Source: Blasia pusilla (lineage: Eukaryota > Marchantiophyta > Marchantiopsida > Blasiales). From it: a stretch of DNA of 64,000 nucleotides. The position numbers were made by a program, and so were the translations under genes. Of the stretch, positions 24,701 to 34,429 are shown piece after piece. How positions within the stretch are numbered: position 1 is the first letter of the stretch; each line of letters starts with the position of its first letter. The notes beneath the pieces are model-generated. The model saw only the letters and a program-made list of their open reading frames with translations. It was not told where the DNA came from and did not search any database. The stretch spans positions 64,046,001-64,110,000 of the forward strand of contig CM114271.1 of assembly GCA_050084515.1 (NCBI GenBank), given 5' to 3'.

Positions 24701-27111
24701 TAACCAGGCAGTGTTAAGTTCATTCTATATGTTTATTCTGTATGTGATTTGGCTAATCCCTGGCTGCATGCACACAACTCCTAAATGAATGACATCGAAA
24801 GAGTGAAACTTGTCTGTGTAGTGTCCAAGCTTTGGAAACAGAGTGCTAGCAATCCAAGCAAGACCTCCCGATGTAGATATGCGGGCCCCTGGATCATTTA
24901 GAATGATCAGGTATTGCTATGAGTTCTTAGACCTTACCTGAATACCGTCCTTAATAGCCTGAACTAATTTCGGCACAAGATTCTGGATTACTTGAGCTGG
25001 TGTCGACCCACTGGAATCTGTGAAGGCATAGGTGAAATCATTCCTCCCGAAGAACACGACATATAAGCCATTATCGAAAGCTTTGGAATCGGGAAGGTAC
25101 GAATGTGGCAGAGCACCAGCTGCAAACATCCTGCGGTACCAGTCAAGAACGAATCGTGCAATCAACCAAAACCTCCAACATATACAATCCCATCCGTGAT
25201 CTATCCATATATGTGAACCAGGTCATGAGAGTCGATCCATCGATTCAGGACTATATGCTACGCAAATTTTTCAAGAATTTACACCTGCAGCTCAAAACAA
25301 CTCCCTTTCTCCGGAAGAAAAACGATTAACATCCGCTATCTATTTAACCTGATTAGGGAAATCGACGAATATCAATACAAACACGAGCCATCGGGATGCA
25401 GTCAGTCGCAAGCACCGTGAAACCTCCGACGAACCTATCTCGTCTTAAGGAAATTAATCTGATCATGATCGCAAAGTTTAGTCCAGCTCTACCTGTTGAA
25501 TTAGCAAGTATCGAGTAAACTGTATTGACTTTAAATTCAAGCGCGAAACCTTCAGGCATCTCAAGAAGCTAAGACGATCGATCTACTAGACCTCTCAACA
25601 TGCGCAGCGAAAGAAAGGAATGCAGGATGAATGAAAAACTGACCCAGGGCTTTCACTTTGAAGGTCACGAATTGTCTGATTTGCTCAGAAAAATCGTAAG
25701 GCATCGAGATGTCTGGTAAAGCGGTTCCTCCTGAAAATGCGAAGTTGACGCCGTGCGTGTAATCAGGAGTGCTGTCCGTAGTCTGAATAGACGTGAGGAA
25801 AGGAAAGTCCCATGCTTGAGCTGCAGTAACAGACGTAAACATTTAAGCACAACATGACGACAATGTAGTCATCCACTGTGAAGATTTTGCAAGTCCAAAG
25901 ACCGAAATAACCAGGGCTAGAACATACTAATCACAAGGGATGACAGAAAAGTCTCATGATCGGCAGATGTAGAAACGCCATTGCGGGAAAATTTGACGTA
26001 TCTACTAATCTGATCGCGCTCTGAATGCTTAAGGATGTCTAGCTGGAACAAAAATATATAACAAGATATTGATGATCCAGTCTGCAACACATAGTTTCCA
26101 TCGTCAAGCCCTGCGGAAATTCTGGACCCTACCACCTTTACAAGTTCAATTTCTATTTCAACCCGCACACTGAATTAATGGAGTAGACAAGTATCCATTG
26201 TTCTATCCCACTACCATCGATCATCGCACACATGAATTCAAAGCGCATTGACTAAATGATCCTGCATCCTTCACATGTGCATTTGATCAAGACATCTACA
26301 ACCACAAACATTAATCACTACTTTCCCTAAACCTGCATCTGGGTGTAGTTCTGACATACTGAACTTTTAGAATCCATTTAGATCTTCATTTGGACACCAC
26401 TTGAAAATTCGCAGTACACTTACTGTTTAAAAAAGTCTGGAGTGACTAATAAACCTTCCTGTAGGCACGTACGCATTCGAGTGACCTCAATTCAAGAGAA
26501 GGATCGTACCTACATTCAGTTAGAATTTACTCGATAGATGTAACAATGACTTGTGTTATCAACTTATTCCAGTGCGTACGAGTATGGAGGGAATGAAGGG
26601 AATGCTAACTTATCACTGGATACTTTTTGACTGGTCTGTCGAACCCGAATCGCAATCTGGCATCCGTGTATCCAAAAATGAAGATCCGTAAGTTATTTGA
26701 CATGTACGAGTTCACTACCTCACACCGAAAGTTCAAGATCTCGAGTTTTCGAGCGCTTCATTGATGAGACAGGATGAAAATAAAGAAATTACGGTACTGA
26801 CCGAAGAAGTCGATAATGAGGCGCCCGTCAGAGAATCGATTGGCGGGATGCCCGAAGTAGGACTCGCCATACGGAGCAATGTTGCAATGAGAAGCGTTCA
26901 AAGGATCGAACACGAAGTCGTAATTCCCCGTGTCACTCAGCGACGTTCCGAAGCTGAACAAAGCGGTCGGACATTCCCATCCCGCAGGCCTCGCATGACA
27001 CAGCATAACACCGAGCCCTATCGCCCCGACCAACACCCACACCTCCGCAAGATCTCCAAGACCTAAGCATCTACCATTCCTCCCCATCATGCAGCTACAA
27101 TGCGAAGACAA
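21792..27111 (-). CDS. GDSL esterase/lipase (5 exons)
   Basis: A secreted SGNH-fold esterase/lipase of the plant GDSL family. Five exons fit in phase: 27,111-26,802, 25,820-25,644, 25,119-24,938, 24,529-24,259 and 22,129-21,792, giving about 425 residues (family usual 350-400). Residues 23-40 form a hydrophobic signal-peptide-like segment. Block I reads FSFGTSLSDTGN, so the nucleophilic Ser (S57) is kept but the D of GDSL is T. Block II is HGVNFAFSGGTAL, block III is VVFFGRND (the oxyanion Asn is present), and block V is WDGIHFTEA with the catalytic Asp and His. ACCGVGGKYN and CGT are typical of the subfamily. The last intron (24,258-22,130, 2.1 kb) carries repeat-like CCGG-rich DNA near 23.0-23.9 kb. 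The substrate cannot be inferred. Confidence 0.88.
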
Positions 27112-27155
27112 TAGATTACCGCGGTTTCGTATTTATTGCGAGACCGGTCGGCTCC

Positions 27156-27236
27156 ACAATGCCCTTAACACATAGAACTCCTACAATGCCCTTAACACAT
27201 AGAACTCCTACAATGCCCTTAACACATAGAACTCGC
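27156..27236. repeat. Three tandem copies of a 27-bp unit
   Basis: The unit acaatgcccttaacacatag plus aactcct is repeated at 27,156-27,182, 27,183-27,209 and 27,210-27,236. Copies are identical except at the last two bases. It sits 45 bp upstream of the GDSL start codon, so it lies in that gene's probable promoter or leader and could be length-polymorphic. Confidence 0.9.
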
Positions 27237-27729
27237 CTAGCTGCATCCAGTAGCACCGCAACTCCAAGAACTCGCCTACCTTGGAGCAACGTCCGGGGAG
27301 AACCGGGGCTGCGAGTAGAGCTGGCCGACTGGAATTGGAAATTACCGGCAGCATTTCCGAGGGTCGCCTACCTTCTTCCGGAAAGTGGCTGGCTGCGTTA
27401 TTATCTGCCGGATGTTTGTTGGTTAGAGGGAGAATCTTGTCGGTAAATGTCCGTTCCCGGGAGGTATTGCCGGAATAGTGCTGTTTTGCATTTTCGACTA
27501 GCCGGATTATCACCGGGGTACTAACCGAGCGTCGGCAAACTGAGAAGACGGGAGGGCAAGGTGGCAGCTTTTGAATGGACCCTGACCACTTCGTGACGGC
27601 CGTTAGATTCTTTCTGGGCGTTTTAAGCCGTCCGCTCTAGGGCAAGCCGCCTGTGGGGTAGTGATGCGGGGTAGTGATGTCCGGATGCACATCCGGAATC
27701 CGGATTCCAGACTCCGGAGGGTCCGAGAC

Positions 27730-28910
27730 TCCAAGGGGGTAGTGGGTCCAGTGAAGCCGAGGGGTGCCATTTCCCTCTCAGGATTCTCAGCCCGCGCTCG
27801 AGTCTCGACTCTCTAGTACTGTCTACTATTCTCTCGTCGCTTCGTGACATCGTCTCTTCGTGACATCGTCGCTTCGTCTCGTTTCTTTCTTGCTCTCACT
27901 TTGTGCGAGATAGTGCAGCAGCAGCGGCTCTACGGGACCCTTGTGTGAGATAGTGAGAAGTTGATCTCGTGTGACTCTCAACTTTCGACCGTCAACTCTC
28001 GCAGCTCGCTCTGTCCGGACTCTTGGTCTTGTTGTGCAAGATATTGCGGCACTACGGGGGACTCTCGAGTTGAGTCTCGACTTTCATTTTGAGGCACTAC
28101 GGCTGTGCGGCTATAGCTCTCGCTTTGTGTCTGGAGTCTCGCTATGTGGCTGCGACTCTCGACTCTTGCTCTGCAGCTCGGACTTGTCAATGAATGACTA
28201 CTGTGGGTAGTGGGTCGAGTGAAGCTGAGGGATGCCATTTCCCTCTCAGGATTCTCAGCCCACGCGTCTCGAGTCTCCACTATCATCTCTTTGTCTCGTC
28301 GCTTCGTGACATTGTCTCGTTTCTTTGTTGCTCTCATATTGTGAAAAGCGTCTCTTTGTGGCGGCAGCGTCTCTTCATCTCGTCTCTTTGTTGCTCACAT
28401 TGTGCGAGACTTCCCACCGCTCGTCCGACTCTTGCTCTTGTTGTGCAAGAGTCTTTAGCGGCTCTCATTTTGAGACACGGGTGTGAGGTTGTGGGAATTT
28501 GAGAACGTGTGACTCTCTCGACTTTCGACTACCGTCAACTCGCAGCCGACTCCAGGTCCGATCTCTAACGCGCGGAAATTTAGTTCTTCCTAGAAATCGT
28601 ATTCACTCCGTAGTCAAGGAGGACTCTTGGTCTTGTTGTGCAAGATAGTGCGGCATTTCAACGGGGACTCTCGGCTTTTAGCATGCTATGTGTTTAGAAA
28701 GAATTTAGGACTGTCCGAGGACTCTCTTTCACAAAGCTTTAGAATTTGAGTTGATGCCCTTCTTTCCCTTCAGGACTCTTGCTCTTGGGAATTGTGCAAG
28801 ATAGTGCGGCTAAACTACACTAGGGGACTCTCGAGTTGAGTCTCGACTTTCATTTTAAGGACACTAACTATGAGCGAGATGTTAAACAAAGAAGTAAGCC
28901 AAGTTGTAGC
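27730..28910. repeat. Mosaic repeat block upstream of the hAT transposase
   Basis: A 70-bp segment at about 27,735-27,805 (with cagtgaagccgagg and ttccctctcaggattctcag) recurs at about 28,205-28,275. A tract at about 28,003-28,160 (ggactcttggtcttgttgtg, then gactctcgagttgagtctcg) recurs in pieces at about 28,620-28,680 and 28,700-28,910. In the last copy, three short segments identical to 29.1-29.4 kb are interleaved. It is non-coding. Confidence 0.7.
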
Positions 28911-29420
28911 TCTCGATCTCGGATGGGCAGGAAATGTGTCTTCGCCGAAGTCTTGCTATGTCGACTCGTTATTTGATTGGCATGTAGAACGGTAGAATTT
29001 CTTTCCTTTCATGACTAGCCCGCTAAACAATGTCATCATGCGTATCAACGAACATGTGAATCTCGCCGCATTGAAACTAATAGGTGATGTGTTGTTTCTT
29101 ATCACAATTTCCGAGGCTTTCGATTTGCTCTTTCACAGGCTTTAGAATTTGAGTTGATGCCCTTCTTTCCTTTTTTATTGTTTACTTTTCGTGATTGCAA
29201 ACAAACTTTTGTTTCGATTGGTAAGGGTGGGAACTTGTGACTTAAAAGGTCTTAAAGTTCCTTGACCTAAACTACACTAGGTCGGATTCCAACCTCTATC
29301 TGCGCTGGACATTATTGTTCTTTGTCATAGATGGCTAAGAGACTATAGAAATAGATTCTATCTTGAACTATGAGCGAGATGTTAAACAAAGAAGTAAGCC
29401 AAGATTTTCAGAGAAGTTGA

Positions 29421-30569
29421 ATGAGAGGGATGAAAAGATATCATAAAAGTCGGTCATCCGTGACTACTTTGTGTGATTCATTGGAGTCTGTCCTTACATA
29501 CTTCAGGGATATTCCCCGTTCTGAAGACGATGGTAATGCTGCTAATATGTACAACAAGTTGAGATCATTTCAAATGATCTACCAGTTGTATTTTTGGGCA
29601 GATATTTTGTGTATACTTGCTAACTTGAGTAAGGTTTTCCAGTACAAGTTTGTAGATGTTAGTACCATTGGTAGTATTGTGAATTCTGAAATTGCCTCTA
29701 TTACAATGAACTTTGTGATGGAGAGTCATGACTTGAATGCTTCTACATTCTTGGAGGCAACATGTTACCATCTCTTACCTGATTTTGGACCCCATGGTGG
29801 TTATTTAAAACGATTGCAATCTGAGATCAAGGGTAGAAAGTATCATAGTATTGAAATGTTGAGGGATCCTAGTGGAAAGGATTTACTTGTTGCTCTAACT
29901 TTCCAGAAAAGTTATGTTGAGAATGTATGTGCGGCCTTACAAGATCGATTCAGGGACAATAATTTGATAGGTGCAATGAGGATTTTGAATCCTCTGCATA
30001 TGCCCTCAAGGCTTGTGGGGTTGAATAGTTGGGGTTGCAAGGATGTTGATGATCTTTGTACATATTTTGGAAGAGATTCTCCTGTGAGGGGTCAATTGCA
30101 ACCTGCTGTTGTGAATCCAACAGCAATAAAACTAGAGTTTCAGTCATTTAAGCTCATGGCCACGACAGAATGGAAAGACATGAACTTTTGAGATCTGTGG
30201 GCAATGGTAAGTTGGAGTCCATCCTTGCAATGTAAGTTCTCAAATTTGCTTGTATTAGCTAACATTGCTAGGGTACAATGTGTGAGTACTGCAATTTGTG
30301 AGAGAGCTTTTCTCAGGAAGAATATGATTAAGACAAAGTGTCGTAATAGATTAATGACTAAGCATTTAGATGCTGTTCTAAGGATAGCATTGGAGGGGAA
30401 GATTGTTGACTATGAGGATCTTTTGGTCGAATCGGTAGTGCTTTGGAAAAATTCTGCACACTTTAGATATGTGTATTCTAATCTTGAGAAATACGTGAAT
30501 GACGTGGACAGTCCAATAGAGGCTCCAAGTATAGAAGATTGTCAAAGTGCACCAATTTCAGATGTTTAG
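29421..30569 (+). mobile_element. hAT-family transposase, C-terminal half, one in-frame stop
   Basis: Two open stretches in the same frame (29,421-30,191 and 30,204-30,569) are separated only by a TGA at 30,189-30,191. The product resembles the catalytic-to-C-terminal part of hAT transposases of the ZNF862-like type. The C-terminal dimerisation region reads CVSTAICERAFLRKNMIKTK followed by RNRLMTKHLDAVLRIALEG, matching the family's V-S-x-x-x-x-E-R-x-F core. The N-terminal zinc finger and the first catalytic Asp region were not found, so the copy is truncated as well as interrupted. Terminal inverted repeats and an 8-bp target duplication could not be placed. Confidence 0.72.
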
Positions 30570-30609
30570 TAGGTGGGGATGGAGGGATGAGAGGTTAGGG
30601 TCCCTTTTC

Positions 30610-30650
30610 TAGTACATTAAAGGTTTTGTGTGAAAACCTTTAATGTACTA
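30610..30650. repeat. Perfect 18-bp inverted repeat with 5-nt loop
   Basis: The arm tagtacattaaaggtttt (30,610-30,627) is followed by gtgtg and its exact reverse complement (30,633-30,650). It lies 40 bp after the hAT stop. It could be a transcription-end hairpin, a foldback remnant or a transposon end. Confidence 0.95.
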
Positions 30651-30654
30651 TGAA

Positions 30655-30842
30655 GGGGTTGGATCCTTGGTTCCCAATTGGTGGGAAGCCTGGTCAGGTT
30701 CAATTCCTGCCAAGGATGTGAATGTGGGATATAGAGGGAGTGAAGAAGGAGTACCGGGACTTAAGAAAAATGTCAAATGGATGATCCTTGGCTCCCAAGT
30801 GGTGGGAGGCTTGCCAGGTTCAAACCCTGCCAAGGAAGAAAG
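30655..30842 (+). repeat. Two tRNA-like / SINE-like units in tandem
   Basis: Copies at about 30,657-30,716 and 30,780-30,840 share a ccttgg.tcccaa.tggtggga block, then a caggttcaa box and ctgccaagga. The strings ggttcaattcc and ggttcaaaccc resemble a Pol III B box (GGTTCGANTCC), and a possible A-box-like string lies about 30 bp before it. They do not fold into an obvious full tRNA cloverleaf by eye, so a SINE or decayed tRNA-derived origin is only a suggestion. Confidence 0.4.
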
Positions 30843-30930
30843 TTGAGATGGTGACTTTGGAGATTTAGGATGTTTGGTTGGTGAAGTTTCTATAGCATCC
30901 AAGTTATGCAGATGAAAAAAATTCATTACA

Positions 30931-31412
30931 ATCTTCCATTACCGATTAAAATCTGTAAGTTGTGCTTCAGACTCCTGGTATGCCAATGTCAAAGAAGAAA
31001 TTCATTACTTTTTGCTTGTGCTCTCATCCAAGATGCAAAAAAACAGTCACACATGGGTTTCGGCTTTGTAACCTTTTCTGATGAAGGTGCTGCTGAACGT
31101 GTTGCTCTCCGGACACACGAGCTTCTTGGTCATCAGGTCTGACTTCTAGGTCCCTTAGATGTGAGCTTTGTTTGTCCAGATAAGGAGTGGCTATCCAAGA
31201 GTGGCCCAAGTTGCGTTATGTCCCCCAATGCCCGGATTATGTCCCCAATGCCGGTTATTTTGAAATTGAGCCGGAAATTGGCTGGCGCCTTTCAAAAGAA
31301 TAGGAAATGTGCTCTTAAAAAAAATTTATTTTCAGAAATTGACTGTAAAAACATTAAAATATCAGAAATCTACCGCATGTTTTAAAAACTATCTTCCATT
31401 ACCGATTAAAAT
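30931..31412. repeat. 22-bp perfect direct repeats bounding a 438-bp segment
   Basis: The 22-bp string starting atcttccattaccgattaaa occurs at 30,931-30,952 and again at 31,391-31,412, both on the plus strand. The enclosed segment carries an RRM exon fragment and a CCGG-rich tail. It looks like an insertion with a long flanking duplication, or a duplication made during break repair. Confidence 0.85.
31028..31142 (+). pseudogene. RRM (RNA-binding) exon fragment
   Basis: The translation contains the RNP-1 octamer region MGFGFVTFSDEGAAERVAL followed by THELLGHQV, which is the beta-3 strand to helix alpha-2 part of an RNA recognition motif as in hnRNP- or Musashi-like plant proteins. RNP-1 lies at about 31,053-31,076. 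The similarity stops exactly at CAG followed by gtctga, a splice-donor-like border. This suggests one exon of a host gene was captured as genomic DNA. No neighbouring RRM exons were found. Confidence 0.65.
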
Positions 31413-31899
31413 ATGGGAAAATCCGATTCCGGTTAGGAAAAACGGTAACTAGCTGGTACCGGGGAAAAAACTCCCCGGACCTTGCCTTCGGATGACATCA
31501 TCGCCGACTGTACGCCCAGGTCGTGGAAATACGAAACTGACCAATAAGGAATACCAATACGGAACTCAATGTAGTTTTGTCACTATTGCATGTGAAAACT
31601 TTGTTTAAAGTTGCCTTTGGACCTTACAATCTAAAAACAATCCCATATGCAGTATTCACTATGTGTGGTAATTGTGATTTTCTCTTAAAACTATTACCAG
31701 AACATTCTACTATACTATTCAATATGGGGTCTATTTTCGACTGACTTTCTTAATCTCTTAGTTGGAGTTACTATCCTACATTTGGCGGGGTTGCAAAGCT
31801 TGATGTATGCCTACTAGTATAGCTAGGCTCATAGCAACCCTTATATTCCTTAAGTTTCTTCTCCTTAACTTATAACGAAGTGTCTTGTGATCGATTTTC
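31413..31899. other. No gene recognised
   Basis: A CCGG-containing tract (31,430-31,490) resembles tracts near 23.2 kb and 27.3 kb (pattern gtaccgg, aaaaact, cccggacc). The remainder is unremarkable up to the border of the first Gypsy fragment. Confidence 0.4.
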
Positions 31900-33524
31900 C
31901 CCCAGCCACTGCCTACACCATATCGGTAGGCTTGGGGCTCACCAACGCAACAGTTGTGATCTAGCGCAACCTCACTTGACGCAGCTCAGCTACTCCTAAG
32001 TACATAATCCATGTCAAACAGATCATATCCATCGTCTGACCTAAGACAAGACATCGTGATGCCTTGTCTCTAGTGACGATACTACCGTCACTCGTGCGGG
32101 AAATCTCATCGCTTGCTCTCGCTCATGGGCGTTTGGCTCTACCGACCCTTGCGGCTAGTCATCCCAAACCAAGCCACGATTGGCCTCCTCATATGCATAG
32201 GAAGCGATAAAACTAAAAAATGTGGGAAAGGTTGCCGCCACTTGCCTATCCTATTGACCACAGTCAACAACGGTCGATCATCATCCCTCATTGCCTATGC
32301 TCCATGGCAGGATCTAGAATAAAATCCACCAACAATTGGGAGGGGCACTCCACTTTTGCATATGTCCTTCCCAACACCTCATGTAGCACCAAGTTGATCC
32401 ACCATACACACGGGCAATGTGCTCATGAACGTACATTTGCCACATCCAAAAATATTGTGGGTCGATCCATGCACGCACCTAACGTGCACTCACTACCACT
32501 CAAGACCGCACATTGCCCAAGATCGACACATTCTCCAGAATGTAAGTTCGACAAATAGACTGATGTTCCTGCAAGTGTCACAATCGATCCTCATCTCCAA
32601 AAATAGCCCAGACCTTGTGTCGGCTAACCCACTACCTTGTCCAACATTCGATTGGCCCTCACATGGCCAACCTGCAAGAACCAAATCAATGGTCCCTACC
32701 TGCTCCAAGTTTCCCCCCAACAAAGCATCGTCTCTCGGTAAGGAACTCTTGTATCCCAGTACGGTCGACAAAGATAACGAATAAGGAAAACAAAGACGTA
32801 ATTGCCTCACATGCTGAAGTGATTCACGCCTCGTAAATGCATCAAGCTCTATGTACAAGTAATGCTACATGCGCACTCTTGTCTGCAAAAAAATAGTTAA
32901 CCCGACGTTGATCCCTCCAAAGGGGATCCAACACTCAAATACCCTCCTCTCGGATGCGTCACACAATGGATGTATTATCCAAGGGAGATATCGTTGCACT
33001 TCCGGCTACCTCTGGTTCCTCTAACCCATCACGCTCTAGTGCAAATGCCACACTTGAGGCCATTTACATATGCTTATCAGCCAAGTGTGAAAGCTCCTCA
33101 CTCAAGCCCCACGAAGGCACCTCTCCCCACGGCATTATTTTGCTACCATAACACTCCTCTTCATAGTGGTGTTAATCATGAGTATATCCTCCACACGGAC
33201 ATGACCCTCAATCAAATTGTGAGGCCACGTGACGTTACTACTAAATGCTGCAAGAGTCGCCGTCTCCGATGGTTATTGCTTAATCACTCCACTCGTGAAT
33301 TGAACGGATAACAAGCTAAGTTTTTTGTCACATCACTACCATCTTGGTTTGTAGGACGCTGACTCCTCCCAGTAATCCAAGGAAAACCCCATCGAGTACA
33401 ACACCGCTCCTCCAACCAAGACGTCATGGGACTCGACATCAATCACTATGACCTTGGCTCGTACCACAGACTCATCGGACGAATGTCTTGGTCGAATCCT
33501 TACCACTATCTCATGTCAGGTGAT
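31900..33524 (-). mobile_element. Gypsy element 1: truncated copy with methyltransferase and protease only
   Basis: On the minus strand, from right to left, there is a protease-downstream segment (33,520-33,300, DVLVGGAVLYSMGF) and then a methyltransferase module (about 32,960-32,040). Next is the spacer that in element 3 precedes RT (31,905-32,060 aligns with 53,085-53,250). RT, integrase, gag and LTRs are missing. The right edge abuts the 3' LTR of element 2 at 33,525. Multiple stops and frameshifts are present. The segment is closer to element 3 than to element 2 in the spacer. Confidence 0.8.
32040..32960 (-). pseudogene. C5 cytosine methyltransferase module of element 1, broken
   Basis: The motif IV region is clear at about 32,690-32,600: DLVLAGWPCEGQSNVGQG followed by GLADTRSGLFLEM, with the catalytic Pro-Cys kept. 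Motif I at about 32,930-32,900 is damaged (a stop and a frameshift where element 2 reads VLDLFGG). The target-recognition part survives (a VDFILDP-like string near 32,330-32,310), as does RGLVWD near 32,190-32,170, followed by a stop. It cannot encode an active enzyme as it stands. Confidence 0.75.
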
Positions 33525-33996
33525 TGTCGTGCGAATCCACATCGTCATACAACATACATCGCTGACATACCATACGCACATACATACATAACATAGACGA
33601 GAGTATCCACAAACGCAAGTGTACCACAACAGAAATCCGTGAAAGACCTACTATCATAAAACACGTTTACAATCACATACAATCGAGCCAAACCCACTCC
33701 ACGATGGGAGAATCTAGGTCGAAGCTTGCGGGAAACACCATAGCCAAGAGCTCTACTCACTACCAAGGCTAACTCCCAGCAACAGGCTCAACTCAAAGAA
33801 TCGATCGTTCTTTGAGGGCAAGCCACCTTATATCCTCCAACCTAAGAGCGGGCCCTCTTTGGGAAAGTCACCCCAAGTGAGTAACCCCAACCCTATGTAT
33901 GGAACCGCATCTCTACCAAGCCACTACGGTCCTACATAAGGAATGGCCTCTACCAAAGACACCATACTCTACGACATAATCCGTATGGTCATGACA
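33525..33996 (-). repeat. 3' LTR of element 2
   Basis: On the minus strand it starts TGTCATGACC and ends GCACGACA, the canonical TG...CA form, 472 bp. The part 33,661-33,996 matches 42,151-42,489 almost exactly. The outer 136 bp (33,525-33,660) are absent from the other LTR. Confidence 0.78.
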
Positions 33997-33998
33997 TT

Positions 33999-34100
33999 TG
34001 TCGTGCGAATCCACATCGTCATACAACATACATCGACATACCATACGCACATACATACATAACATAGACGAGAGTATCCACAAACGCAAGTGTACCACAA
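33999..34100 (-). repeat. Extra partial LTR copy next to the polypurine tract
   Basis: These 102 bp repeat 33,525-33,629 with one 3-bp gap and otherwise near identity. The LTR end sequence is thus present on both sides of the LTR body. This suggests a partial tandem LTR made by unequal recombination, template switching or nested insertion. Confidence 0.85.
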
Positions 34101-34112
34101 TCGCCCCCTAAT
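34101..34112 (-). promoter_or_regulatory. Polypurine tract of element 2 (plus-strand primer)
   Basis: The minus strand reads ATTAGGGGGCGA immediately before TTGTGG. A purine run directly upstream of LTR-type sequence is where plus-strand DNA synthesis starts in LTR retrotransposons. Confidence 0.55.
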
Positions 34113-34323
34113 CGGCGGTTAGGTCCCTCTAACTCCCAGGTAGCCCTATACATCTACTACATGCTATACACCTTCTTGGGTGCCCGAATCGAGAAGGCCG
34201 GTGCTAGGTTGCCCCATCGTTAGTCGCACATCGTAATCCATATCATGCAAAGATCAAGTCATCTACCTCTCCTAAGTACATCGAGGACAAACCCACCTTC
34301 CAAAGAGGAACAACATCCAAACG

Positions 34324-34415
34324 TGGAGTCAAACACATCATGTGCCAACCCCTAGAACACCGATCACACACCAACATACGGTCCGCTGCGTTACGGCAGA
34401 CCCACACAACATGCA
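34324..34415 (-). other. PHD finger at the C-terminus of element 2 integrase
   Basis: In two frames separated by one frameshift the minus strand encodes CMLCGS, then MLVCDRCSRGWHMMCLTP. This gives C-x2-C, C-x2-C and H-x2-C of the C4HC3 PHD finger, with the typical Trp before the ligand His. The last Cys pair is not visible. PHD fingers bind histone H3 tails, reading K4 methylation state. The domain sits where other Gypsy elements have a chromodomain, so a role in integration-site choice is inferred. Confidence 0.72.
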
Positions 34416-34429
34416 CCTCAAGCTAGCAC

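Noticed and set aside
32493-32858. Functional methyltransferase in element 1
   Set aside because: Only motif IV is open; motif I is broken and stops occur downstream.
33541-34100. Repeated acatacata-rich strings as a CRISPR-like or satellite array
   Set aside because: They are two copies of an LTR end separated by the LTR body, with no regular repeat-spacer structure.
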